Shown: positions 21,264-29,511 of the stretch, one piece after another | Layout: each line of letters opens with the position of its first letter | Position numbering within the stretch: the first letter of the stretch is position 1 | Assembly (NCBI GenBank): GCA_910587955.1 | Contig: CAJUNN010000034.1 | Location: 1-32,876, forward strand | Reading direction: 5' to 3' | Length of the DNA: 32,876 bases | Source: an uncultured Lachnospiraceae bacterium | GTDB taxonomy: Bacteria; Bacillota; Clostridia; Lachnospirales; Lachnospiraceae | The notes under the pieces: model-generated | Told to the model about the DNA's origin: nothing | Seen by the model: the letters and a program-made list of their open reading frames with translations, nothing else | The model's database searches: none | Made by a program: the position numbers and the translations under genes

Positions 21264-24200
21264 CTAACACCTGGGAAGCATTTTCACCGCAAAGGTAAAC
21301 CTTTCCTCCCTCAGCTGGTATTTTTCCAAAAGGGCCGGGCCGCAGCTGTCGGATCCAATCCCGGCCTGCCGGTAATCCAGACAAACCACTATGCTTTTGC
21401 AGGGAACCAGCTCGTAATTATGGGCCGTGCGCTCCAAGGTCTCCTGGGTATAGCGGGATACGTTAAAGCTGAACTCCTCCCCTCCCGGAATCACCTGAAG
21501 ACCTGCTCCTTCCTGGCTTCCCACATTGAGATATTTCACAAACCAGTGGCTTCCGTTCTCCTGGGGGCGCACATAGTCCTCAAACAGCTCCTCCGCATCC
21601 GTTTCAAAGAGAGCCTTGTAGCAGGAACGGTGCTTATCAATATAACTCTCATAGGGCCCGTATCCGAAATAAACTACCTTCCGGGCTTCCCTCTTAAGGA
21701 ACAGCCGGATCCCGAATCTGGGCAGAGGCACAAAGTCCGTCTGCCGCTCCACCTCGCACCGAAGCTCTACGGCCCCGTCCGGGCTTACGGTCCAGACAGA
21801 ACAGGCTGTAAGGACATTTGCCCGGTAAACCGCCGCCATGCCGAAGCGCACCCGGATCTCCACACAGCCGTCCTTCTCTTCCACGGCCGTATCCTTTTCA
21901 TAAACCCTGGTCACCGCATCGTAATAGCCGATCTCTTTCCAATCCCGGTATGCCATCCCGAATCCCCGGTCATTGTCTGTAGGAGCCCGGGAAATGTTGT
22001 ACTCTATGGGCGCATCCAAAAGCTCCTTTCCGTTTATCTGCATCCAGCAAAAAGTCCCCAGCTTTTTATCAAAGGTATAGGAAAATTCCCCCCGGGAAGA
22101 TCTTCCGCGGATCACGGCCATGCGATCCGTCTCATGGAGCTCCAGTCCTTCCAGGGCTGTCTCCGGCACATACCAGGGATTCTCTTCCGGCGCCGGGGTC
22201 TCAAGGGCCAGCTGATCCGTCCCCAGGACAAAGCCTTCCGGCACGGCAGGATTGGCCTTCTTATTCCGGTAAAACAGGGTCAGATAGCATTCCCCCGACG
22301 GGGGCAGCTTCAAATCCAGCGGCAGCTCCGCCTCGCAGCCCGGCCCGCAGGAGGGCAGCTCAAACCGGCCTTCCCCGAATTTCCTTCCGTTGCGGCTGAC
22401 TTCATAGGTAACGTACAGCTCCTCCCGGAAATCCACCACATTCAGCATATTGCGCAGGGCAAGCCTCTCATTTACCCGGCTCCAGCGGGCACGGACCGGG
22501 CGCAGCACATTTTTGTACTCCAGCAGGCTGGTGTGGGGCCTGCGGTCCGGGAACGTCATGCCGTCCATGCAGAAATTTCCGTCCGCCGGAAATTCGCCGG
22601 AATCCCCGCCGTACTGGTACATGGGTTTTCCCAAGCGGTCGTCTCCCACGTATTTTGCATGATCCGCCCACTCCCAGACAAAGCCTCCCGCAAAGCGCTC
22701 GTACCGCTCCATCAATTCAAAATAGTCCTCCGCATCCCCCACGCTGTTTCCCATAGCATGAATATACTCACACAGCAGGAAGGGATGGTCCTTCATAAAT
22801 TCCTTATAATAGTTCTCCGTGTACGCATCGCTGTTGCTGATCAATTCCTCGGAGCCGTCATAATCCGGCCGGTCTCCATATTTCTCCTCAATCCACATGG
22901 TGCTGGGATACATGCGGCTCATCACATCCAGACAGGAGTAATCCGGCTTCCGGTCCTGGCCGGGAAAAAGACTCTCATAGTGCAGAAGACGGGTAGGATC
23001 GTACTCCTTGATCCAGCGCCCGGCAATCTCCTGGTTTCTTCCCCATCCCGATTCATTGCCCAGAGACCAGAAGATCACGCTGCACTGGTTTTTCTCCCGG
23101 ATGGGATTCTTTGTCATCCGGTCCACCGCCGCTTTCTCATACTGCGGATTGTCATTGATCCGGGGACAATAGTAGCGGAAGCCGCCTCCTCCCTTCTCAT
23201 CTTCCTTAAGCTTCTTGGCAATGGGAGCCAGATCCCCGCCGGAATAGGCAAGCCCGTGAAGCTCATGGTCCGCCTCGCTCATAACATACAGGCCCAGCTC
23301 ATTGCAAAGCTCCGTTACCAGGGGACTGTTCTGATAGTGGGCCGTGCGGACGGCATTGATGTTATTCTGCTTCATCAGGATCAGATCCCGGCGTATGTGT
23401 TCCCGGCTCACGGTGTAACCTGTCACCGGATCCGTGTCATGCCGGTTTACGCCTTTGATGCGGATGGGATGGCCATTGATCCGAAGGATTCCGTTTTCTG
23501 CCGTAATCCGGCGAAAGCCGATTTTTTGGGCAATGACTTCCCCCGGCAGCCTGCAGACCATAGTGTAGAGCACCGGTTCTTCCGCCGACCAAAGCTTAGG
23601 AGCCGCAACTTCCAGCTCTGCCTGCGCCCCTGCTTCTATGGCCGTTTCCGTCTCGCCCGCCGGTTCTCCCTCCGGCCCGTACAGACGGATCTTTATCACT
23701 CCGCCCCGGCCCTGGAAGGTAAAATCCGTTTTCAGCAGGGCAGAAGAACCATCCGCCGCAATCTCCGGATGCACATAGAAATCCTCCAGACGCACCACAG
23801 GCCTCTTTAAAAGATAGACATCCCGGAAAATTCCCGTCATCCGCCATTTATCCTGAACCTCAAAATAAGTACCCGTACACCATTTCAGATTCAGGACAGC
23901 CAGACGGTTCGTTCCCTCCTTCAAAAGGCCGGAAATGTCAAACATGCTGGCTGCATGGGAAACCTGGCTGTAGCCTGCAAACGCTCCGTTCACCCATACA
24001 TAAAAACAGGAATCCACACCCTCAAACACCAGCTCTGTCACCGGAACTTGCGGATCTTTGGAAAATCTGAATTCCGTAATATACGTCCCGCAGGGATTGT
24101 CTGCCGGCACAAAGGGCGGATCCGCCGGAATAATATGCCTGTTGCAGACATAATGGTACTTATCATAGCCCTGGGTCTGCCAGCATCCCGGAACATCGAT

Positions 24201-24437
24201 GTTCCCAAGCTCACAGGGATCGTAGCCTTCCGTGTAAAAATCCTGGGGAACCGCGTCCAGGCAGGGATACCATGCAAATTTCCAGCTTCCGTTTAAAAGC
24301 TGCATGCGGCCGGATTCTTCCCGCAGGCTTTTCCTGGCCTTCTCCTCACTTTCAAAGGGAATATAATAAGCCCGGTCCGGCAGGGTGTTGACATGGGGCG
24401 TAGATATGTCCTCGTAATAATTTGCAACTTTCACCAT
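21264..24437 (-). CDS. lacZ: GH2 beta-galactosidase
   Basis: This 1057-residue enzyme is a full-length LacZ-type glycoside hydrolase. It has a sugar-binding jelly-roll (about 40-220: WKFAWYP, NIDVPGCWQTQGYDKYHYVC, DKWRMTGIFRDVYLLKRP), an Ig-like domain and a TIM barrel. The barrel has VNRHDTDPVTG, acid/base Glu462 in FWSLGNESGWG, and nucleophile Glu557 in LLCEYIHAMGNS. The C-terminal part is the Bgal small-chain domain (ISRAPTDNDRGFG; YGPYESYIDK). No signal peptide, so it acts in the cytoplasm on imported galactosides. AGGAGG is only three bases before ATG 24437; GTG 24434 is an alternative start. No permease is adjacent. Confidence 0.96.
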   Translation of the reverse strand: MVKVANYYEDISTPHVNTLPDRAYYIPFESEEKARKSLREESGRMQLLNGSWKFAWYPCLDAVPQDFYTEGYDPCELGNIDVPGCWQTQGYDKYHYVCNRHIIPADPPFVPADNPCGTYITEFRFSKDPQVPVTELVFEGVDSCFYVWVNGAFAGYSQVSHAASMFDISGLLKEGTNRLAVLNLKWCTGTYFEVQDKWRMTGIFRDVYLLKRPVVRLEDFYVHPEIAADGSSALLKTDFTFQGRGGVIKIRLYGPEGEPAGETETAIEAGAQAELEVAAPKLWSAEEPVLYTMVCRLPGEVIAQKIGFRRITAENGILRINGHPIRIKGVNRHDTDPVTGYTVSREHIRRDLILMKQNNINAVRTAHYQNSPLVTELCNELGLYVMSEADHELHGLAYSGGDLAPIAKKLKEDEKGGGGFRYYCPRINDNPQYEKAAVDRMTKNPIREKNQCSVIFWSLGNESGWGRNQEIAGRWIKEYDPTRLLHYESLFPGQDRKPDYSCLDVMSRMYPSTMWIEEKYGDRPDYDGSEELISNSDAYTENYYKEFMKDHPFLLCEYIHAMGNSVGDAEDYFELMERYERFAGGFVWEWADHAKYVGDDRLGKPMYQYGGDSGEFPADGNFCMDGMTFPDRRPHTSLLEYKNVLRPVRARWSRVNERLALRNMLNVVDFREELYVTYEVSRNGRKFGEGRFELPSCGPGCEAELPLDLKLPPSGECYLTLFYRNKKANPAVPEGFVLGTDQLALETPAPEENPWYVPETALEGLELHETDRMAVIRGRSSRGEFSYTFDKKLGTFCWMQINGKELLDAPIEYNISRAPTDNDRGFGMAYRDWKEIGYYDAVTRVYEKDTAVEEKDGCVEIRVRFGMAAVYRANVLTACSVWTVSPDGAVELRCEVERQTDFVPLPRFGIRLFLKREARKVVYFGYGPYESYIDKHRSCYKALFETDAEELFEDYVRPQENGSHWFVKYLNVGSQEGAGLQVIPGGEEFSFNVSRYTQETLERTAHNYELVPCKSIVVCLDYRQAGIGSDSCGPALLEKYQLREERFTFAVKMLPRC

Positions 24438-24454
24438 AAACCTCCTGATTTCAG

Positions 24455-24484
24455 TACTGTAAAAAGCACAGCCTTTTTACTGTA
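24455..24484. other. Inverted repeat in the beta-galactosidase leader
   Basis: TACTGTAAAAAG (24455-24466) and CTTTTTACTGTA (24473-24484) form a 12-base inverted repeat with one mismatch, 10 bases upstream of the lacZ ribosome binding site. Either a regulator site or a leader hairpin. Confidence 0.6.
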
Positions 24485-24584
24485 CGGCTGTCTCTATCCT
24501 GTATATCGTCCGTCTCCCTTCCTCCGTTCAGCTCTTCTTAAGATTTTTTCACAAAAAATTAAAAATTTTCTTTTCTTTTTCTGC

Positions 24585-24590
24585 TATAAT
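24585..24590 (+). promoter_or_regulatory. vanR promoter -10 element
   Basis: Perfect TATAAT with no good -35 at the right distance; the upstream DNA is a long A/T tract with CTTAAG at 24537-24542. A weak -35 suggests activator dependence, possibly autoactivation by VanR. Confidence 0.5.
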
Positions 24591-24629
24591 AGGACAAAAT
24601 ACCATAAAAGAAACGGAGTATTTACATAT

Positions 24630-25328
24630 ATGAAAGCCGATATTTTAGTTGTAGACGACGAAAAAGAAATCGCGGATCTGATTGAACTCTACCTGGCCAA
24701 CGAATCCTATACGGTTCACAAATTTTACAACGGCAGGGATGCCCTGGCTTATCTGGAAGCCGAAACCCCGGCCCTGGCTGTCCTGGACGTAATGCTGCCG
24801 GACATGAACGGCTTCTCCATCTGCCAGAAAATCCGGGAAACCCATAATTTCCCCATTATCATGCTGACAGCCAAAGACGAGGAGATCGACAAAATCACCG
24901 GGCTGACCCTGGGCGCAGACGATTATATGACCAAGCCTTTCCGCCCTCTGGAGCTGATCGCCCGGGTAAAAGCCCAGCTCCGCCGTTTTACCATGTATAA
25001 CAACGCTCCGGTCCAGGAGGAAGATCCAAACACCATTTCGGTCTCCGGCCTGGTGATCAACAAACTGAACCACACCTGCACCTTGAATGAAAAATCCCTC
25101 TCCCTGACGCCCACAGAATTTTCTATTCTCTGGAGCCTGTGCAAAAACCGGGGAGAGGTAGTCAGTTCCGATCGTCTCTTTTTCGACGTGTGGGGCGAAA
25201 AATACTACAGCAACAATAACAACACCATTATGGTGCATATCCGGCATCTGCGGGAGAAGATGAACGACTCCAGCGAAAAGCCCAAATACATCAAAACCGT
25301 CTGGGGAGTGGGGTATAAAATTGAGTAA
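24630..25328 (+). CDS. vanR: VanR-type response regulator (OmpR family)
   Basis: This 232-residue protein (start ATG 24630; the upstream frame extension from 24393 has no ribosome site) has a receiver domain with D9-D10, phospho-acceptor D53 in LDVMLPDMNG, and K102 in YMTKPF. The C-terminal winged helix has LTPTEFSILWSLCKNRGEVV and IMVHIRHLREKM, then TVWGVGYKIE. It overlaps vanS by 8 bases. The van assignment comes from being directly upstream of the ligase/XY/T genes and from close resemblance to VanR_G. The likely targets are the GTCAC repeats at 26610-26639. Confidence 0.92.
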   Translation: MKADILVVDDEKEIADLIELYLANESYTVHKFYNGRDALAYLEAETPALAVLDVMLPDMNGFSICQKIRETHNFPIIMLTAKDEEIDKITGLTLGADDYMTKPFRPLELIARVKAQLRRFTMYNNAPVQEEDPNTISVSGLVINKLNHTCTLNEKSLSLTPTEFSILWSLCKNRGEVVSSDRLFFDVWGEKYYSNNNNTIMVHIRHLREKMNDSSEKPKYIKTVWGVGYKIE

Positions 25329-26463
25329 AAAAAACGTAAGAAAAAGCAGCTATGTGGCCTTTGAGCGGAAAATGACCCGCAAAATGCTCTCCATGATGCT
25401 TATAGCCGTGGGGATCGTCTTTCTTTTGCGGGAGCTGATCCGGGGACGCTTCGGGGACGCCGTGGTGGATTTCCTGGGCAGAACCTTCTTTCTGGACTAT
25501 AAGGACGCTCTCTACATCTACCAGGCCACTTTCCGCAATCATCTGGGAACCATTATCTGTATCGCCATTATCATTGCCCTGCTGGCCGTATTCCGCTATT
25601 CTATCCGCTGGGTGACGGAATACTTCGACGAGATCTCTGCAGGCTGCGACGCCCTGCTGGACGAGAAATCGGAGCTTATTACGCTCTCCCCGGAGATGGG
25701 ATTTCTGGAACTGAAGCTGAACGAGTGCAAAAACATTCTGGAGAAACGGGATCGGGATGCCAGACAGGCAGAACAGCGCAAAAACGACCTGGTAGTCTAT
25801 CTGGCCCACGATATCCGCACCCCCCTCACCTCCGTGATCGGCTATCTGGAGCTCATGGGGGAAGCCCCGGATCTCCCGGTAGAACAAAGGGCCAAGTATC
25901 TCTGCATCACTCTGGACAAGGCTTACCGCCTGGAACAGCTCATCAACGAATTTTTCGAGATCACCCGCTTCAACCTCCAGTCCATTCCCTTAAACCGGGA
26001 GTCCATCCGTCTGGCCCATATGCTCTGTCAGATGGTGGAGGAATTTTATCCCATTCTGGCCCCTGCCGGGAAAGCAGCCCAGATGGAGGTTCCGGAAGAT
26101 CTGATTCTCCCCGGAGATCCGGACAAGCTGGCCCGGGTTTTCAACAACATTCTCAAAAACGCAGCCGCCTACAGCTATGAGAACACGGTCATCCAAATCC
26201 GTGCCTGGCAGGAAGACGCATGGATCCACATCACTTTTTCCAACCAGGGCCCCGTAATTCCGCCGGAAAATTTAAACGCCATCTTCGAAAAATTCTACCG
26301 GCTGGACAGCGCCCGCTCTTCCGGCACCGGAGGCGCAGGGCTTGGGCTGGCCATTGCCAAAGAAATTGTAAATGCCCACCGAGGCAGCATCTCGGCCGCA
26401 AGCAGCCCGGAAGGTACGGTCTTCTCCGTCTCCCTGCCTGCCGAAAGCACAAAAACTTCATAA
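25321..26463 (+). CDS. vanS: VanS-type sensor histidine kinase
   Basis: This 380-residue protein starts at TTG 25321, with GGGG seven bases upstream. It has two membrane spans (about 20-38 and 76-93) enclosing a short outer loop of about 37 residues. A HAMP-like linker leads to the H-box LAHDIRTPLTSVIGYLEL with His163, N-box FNNILKNAAAYS, and G-box GTGGAGLGLAIAKEIVNAHR. The short sensor loop resembles VanS proteins of the VanG/VanC group rather than VanA. It senses glycopeptide or envelope damage and phosphorylates VanR. It is followed 64 bases later by a strong terminator stem. Confidence 0.92.
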   Translation: MSKKNVRKSSYVAFERKMTRKMLSMMLIAVGIVFLLRELIRGRFGDAVVDFLGRTFFLDYKDALYIYQATFRNHLGTIICIAIIIALLAVFRYSIRWVTEYFDEISAGCDALLDEKSELITLSPEMGFLELKLNECKNILEKRDRDARQAEQRKNDLVVYLAHDIRTPLTSVIGYLELMGEAPDLPVEQRAKYLCITLDKAYRLEQLINEFFEITRFNLQSIPLNRESIRLAHMLCQMVEEFYPILAPAGKAAQMEVPEDLILPGDPDKLARVFNNILKNAAAYSYENTVIQIRAWQEDAWIHITFSNQGPVIPPENLNAIFEKFYRLDSARSSGTGGAGLGLAIAKEIVNAHRGSISAASSPEGTVFSVSLPAESTKTS

Positions 26464-26527
26464 AAAACAAACCTCATGCTAAGATTTTCTTAAGGCCTCT
26501 ATCACAAAATCTATAGGTATTTCCCCG

Positions 26528-26564
26528 CCGGATCCGATACAATGCAGCTATCGGATCCGGTTTT
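26528..26564 (+). terminator. Terminator after vanRS
   Basis: CCGGATCCGATA (26528-26539) pairs perfectly with TATCGGATCCGG (26549-26560) around 9 bases, then TTTT. It makes vanRS a separate transcript from the resistance genes. Confidence 0.9.
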
Positions 26565-26609
26565 GCGTGTCCCGTTCTTGAAAAAGGCTTCATGGCATAT
26601 GACAAAATT

Positions 26610-26652
26610 GTCACCGGGAAGTCACGTCCCTGTCACCGGATCCCTTTATACT
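26610..26652 (+). promoter_or_regulatory. Promoter of the van resistance genes with three 11-bp repeats
   Basis: GTCAC recurs at 26610, 26621 and 26632, exactly 11 bp apart; the outer two extend to GTCACCGG. The -10 TATACT is at 26647-26652 and no -35 hexamer is seen at 17 bases. Direct repeats at 11-bp spacing beside a -10 are the classical layout for activation by OmpR/PhoB-family regulators, so VanR is the likely activator. Confidence 0.75.
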
Positions 26653-26663
26653 AAAATCCATGT

Positions 26664-26679
26664 AATACCTTCGGGTATT
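26664..26679 (+). other. UUCG-capped hairpin in the van leader
   Basis: AATACC-TTCG-GGTATT forms a perfect 6-bp stem with a UUCG tetraloop near the expected 5' end of the van mRNA and 11 bases before the ribosome binding site. It probably stabilises the mRNA. It has no T-run, so it is not a terminator. Confidence 0.7.
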
Positions 26680-26702
26680 CCTGTATGAAAGGAGTTTTTG
26701 CT

Positions 26703-27752
26703 ATGAATCATAAAACAGCTCTTGCAATCCTTTTCGGAGGCTGCTCCACGGAGTACGAAGTCTCCCTTCAATCCGCCTACTCGGTGATCTCCCACCTGGA
26801 CCAGACCAAGTATGAGATTCATCTCATCGGCATTACCCGGGAGGGTTCCTGGCTTTATTACGAGGGCGATATGGATCAGATTCCCACGGATCACTGGGCT
26901 TCTGCCTCCTGTTTACCTGTGTTCCTCTCCCCCAACCGGACGGATCACGGCCTTTACCTTATGCGCGGGGGCGGAATGGAGCTTATCCGCCTGGATGCCG
27001 TCTTTCCCGTTCTCCACGGAAAAAACGGAGAAGACGGAACCGTCCAGGGACTCTGCGAGCTGGCCGGGATCCCCGTCGTCGGCTGCGGCATGAAAAGCTC
27101 CGTCCTGGGTATGGATAAACATCTGGCCCATACCCTGGTGAGCCTGGACGGCATCGAAGTGCCAAAATCCGTCCTCTTCCGGCGCATGCCCACCCAGGAT
27201 GAACAATTTTCCATGACAGAACACATGACTTACCCGCTGTTTGTAAAACCCGTAAAAGCCGGTTCCTCCTTCGGGATTACCAAAATCGACAATCCCTGCC
27301 GCCTGGAGGAGGCCATCCTCCTGGCCTTCACTCACGATGACTGCGTGATTGTGGAGGAAGCCGTTCCCGGCTTCGAAGTAGGCTGCGCCGTACTGGGCAA
27401 TGAAAACCTAATCCTGGGCGAAGTGGACGAAATTGAGCTGTCCCAGGGGTTCTTTGACTACACGGAAAAATATACCCTTAAAACCTCCCGCATCCATATG
27501 CCGGCCCGCATTGACCAGGAAACGGCGGACCGCATCCGGGAGACGGCCGGACGCATCTACCGTATTCTCTCCTGCAGAGGCTTTGCCCGTGTGGACATGT
27601 TTCTCACCCCGGAGGGACGGATTGTCTTCAATGAGGTCAACACCATCCCCGGATTTACCTCCCACAGCCGTTATCCCAATATGCTGAAAGGCATCGGCAT
27701 GACCTTTTCAGACATCCTGGAGACCCTGATCCGATTGGCGGTGGAACCATGA
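26703..27752 (+). CDS. vanG: VanG-type D-alanine--D-serine ligase
   Basis: This 349-residue ATP-grasp ligase (start ATG 26703, after GGAG) has IPVVGCGMKSSVLGMDKHLA, KPVKAGSSFGI (ATP site), the omega loop FDYTEKYTLKTSRIHMPARI with E255-K256-Y257, and FNEVNTIPGFTSHSRYPNML. The omega-loop EKY and GFFDYTEKY region resembles VanG/VanC-type ligases that make D-Ala-D-Ser. With VanXY and a serine racemase in the same operon, the product is almost certainly D-Ala-D-Ser, which lowers vancomycin binding. A housekeeping Ddl is the alternative, but the context argues against it. Confidence 0.93.
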   Translation: MNHKTALAILFGGCSTEYEVSLQSAYSVISHLDQTKYEIHLIGITREGSWLYYEGDMDQIPTDHWASASCLPVFLSPNRTDHGLYLMRGGGMELIRLDAVFPVLHGKNGEDGTVQGLCELAGIPVVGCGMKSSVLGMDKHLAHTLVSLDGIEVPKSVLFRRMPTQDEQFSMTEHMTYPLFVKPVKAGSSFGITKIDNPCRLEEAILLAFTHDDCVIVEEAVPGFEVGCAVLGNENLILGEVDEIELSQGFFDYTEKYTLKTSRIHMPARIDQETADRIRETAGRIYRILSCRGFARVDMFLTPEGRIVFNEVNTIPGFTSHSRYPNMLKGIGMTFSDILETLIRLAVEP

Positions 27753-28495
27753 GAAGCGTAACCCTTACCCGGGAGACAACACAGCAGGGAAACTTAATCC
27801 TGGTAAACAAAGAACATCCCCTGGCAGTCCGGCCGGAATCCGGGCAGCTGCGCACCTTCGGCTCCACCGGGATTCCTCTGGAGAAAAAGACGGCCCTGGT
27901 GCTGGAAAACCTTTTTGGCGCCCTGGGCTGCCATTCCTCCCTGCTTTTGGTCAGCGGCTACCGGACGAAAGCCGGCCAGGAGGAAATCTATTCCTCTTCC
28001 CTCAAGGAAAACGGCCCGGACTTTACCCGGAAATACGTGGCCCTGCCGGACTGCAGCGAGCACCAGACCGGTTTGGCCGCAGACCTGGCCTTAAACCGCA
28101 GGCCTGTAGACTTTCTCCGCCCTTACTTTCCCAGGGAAGGAATCTGCCAAAGCTTCCGGGCAAAAATGGCCTCCTACGGCTTTATTGAGCGCTACCCGGA
28201 GGGAAAGGAGCAGATCACGGGAATCGCACCGGAACCGTGGCACTTCCGCTATGTCGGAATGCCCCATGCCTCACTGATGGAGCAGCACGGCTTCTGCCTG
28301 GAGGAATATCTGGAGTATTTAACCGGCTTTCCCGCAGAAGGGAAACATTTGAACATCCAAATCCAAAACCAGGCCTTTGAAATCTTCTGGCAGAAATTAG
28401 AGGAAGAACCCCTGCAGGTCCAGCTTCCCGCAGACGCCCCCTTCCTCGTCTCCGGAACCAACACCGGCGGCTGTATTTTTACCCTTTGGAGGTGA
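27749..28495 (+). CDS. vanXY: VanXY-type D,D-dipeptidase/carboxypeptidase
   Basis: This 248-residue M15 zinc peptidase removes D-Ala-D-Ala dipeptides and terminal D-Ala from precursors. Seen: VSGYRTKAGQEEIY, SEHQTGLAADLAL with zinc ligands H105 and D112, and PEPWHFRYVGMPHA with catalytic E162 and zinc ligand H165. No signal or anchor, as usual for the bifunctional cytoplasmic VanXY. The start overlaps the ligase stop (ATGA). The C-terminal extension (about 190-248) ends in GGCIFTLWR, seen in other VanXY_G members as far as I recall. Confidence 0.93.
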   Translation: MRSVTLTRETTQQGNLILVNKEHPLAVRPESGQLRTFGSTGIPLEKKTALVLENLFGALGCHSSLLLVSGYRTKAGQEEIYSSSLKENGPDFTRKYVALPDCSEHQTGLAADLALNRRPVDFLRPYFPREGICQSFRAKMASYGFIERYPEGKEQITGIAPEPWHFRYVGMPHASLMEQHGFCLEEYLEYLTGFPAEGKHLNIQIQNQAFEIFWQKLEEEPLQVQLPADAPFLVSGTNTGGCIFTLWR

Positions 28496-28500
28496 AAGCA

Positions 28501-29511
28501 ATGAAGGAAACGCACATCTATTCCGGCATCAACAACTGGAAGCTTTTATCCGCGCTTCTGGTCATTGCCATCCACACCTCTCCCCTGGAGTCCGTTTCCC
28601 CGGAAGGGGATTTTATCCTCACCCGGATTCTGGCACGCACCGCCGTCCCCTTCTTTTTTATGGTAACCGGATATTTTGTCCTTCCAAAAGCCCTGGAGGA
28701 GGGCCGCAGGGCTCTCCTCTACCTGAAGCGCATCGGGATGATTTACCTGGCCTCCGTGATTCTCTATATACCTGTAGGCATCTATGCGGAACATTTCAAG
28801 GATGCCGGGATTGCGTCCGTCCTGAAAATGCTCCTTTTGGACGGAACCTTCTACCACCTGTGGTATCTTCCGGCCCTGCTCCTTGGTTTTGCCCTGACCC
28901 TTCTCTTCCTGCGCTCCATGCCTCTGCCCGCCGCCGGCGCCCTTACCGGCATTCTCTATCTGGCCGGGCTCTTCGGAGACAGCTATTACGGCTTCCTCCC
29001 GGATCCTTCCCTGGCTCACACCTGCTACGAAGGAATCTTCCGCGTTTTTGAATATACGCGAAACGGCCTTTTCTATGCCCCTGCCTTCCTGCTGCTGGGG
29101 TGGGTACTGGCTTCCCGCAGACGCCCTGCCCTTTCCCTCTCCCTGGCAGGCTTAGGCATCTCCTATGCCTTGATTCTGGCGGAAGGAATCACCCTGCACC
29201 TTCTGGAAGTGCAGCGCCATGACAGCATGTATCTGTCTCTGGTGCCTCTGATGTACTTCCTCTTTTCCGTCCTTCTGGATATAGAGCCTCCCGATCTGAC
29301 GGAACATTTTCCCAAAGCTCTGCCTCTGCTTATCTATCTCCTGCACCCCCTCTTTATTGTTCTGGTGCGGGCCGGGGCAAAAATCACCGGGCTTCTCTTT
29401 TTTATCGACAACAGCCTGCTGCATTTTCTGGCAGTCACCCTTTCTACTTTTATGTTCTCCTGGTTTCTGCTGGTTTTAAAGGAAAAATTTGCCGAAAGGA
29501 AAAAGAAATGA
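28501..29511 (+). CDS. vanTm: VanT membrane (acyltransferase_3-like) part, separate gene
   Basis: This 336-residue protein starts at ATG 28501, eight bases after GGAGG; the frame extension to 28486 includes the ribosome site. It has about ten membrane spans and begins with NNWKLLSALLVIAIHTSPLE, then FFFMVTGYFVL. It corresponds to the N-terminal half of fused VanT serine transporter/racemase proteins. Its stop overlaps the next gene (ATGA). VanT is usually one polypeptide of about 700 residues; the split matches the vanTm/vanTr arrangement of the enterococcal VanL cluster. The probable job is L-Ser uptake for the racemase. Confidence 0.88.
   Translation: MKETHIYSGINNWKLLSALLVIAIHTSPLESVSPEGDFILTRILARTAVPFFFMVTGYFVLPKALEEGRRALLYLKRIGMIYLASVILYIPVGIYAEHFKDAGIASVLKMLLLDGTFYHLWYLPALLLGFALTLLFLRSMPLPAAGALTGILYLAGLFGDSYYGFLPDPSLAHTCYEGIFRVFEYTRNGLFYAPAFLLLGWVLASRRRPALSLSLAGLGISYALILAEGITLHLLEVQRHDSMYLSLVPLMYFLFSVLLDIEPPDLTEHFPKALPLLIYLLHPLFIVLVRAGAKITGLLFFIDNSLLHFLAVTLSTFMFSWFLLVLKEKFAERKKK

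Noticed and set aside
21240..23810. 856-codon plus-strand frame
   Set aside because: Shadow of the beta-galactosidase gene; low-complexity His/Pro/Arg composition typical of antisense frames.
26703..27752. Housekeeping D-Ala-D-Ala ligase
   Set aside because: Omega loop and operon with vanXY and serine racemase genes fit the VanG-type D-Ala-D-Ser ligase better.
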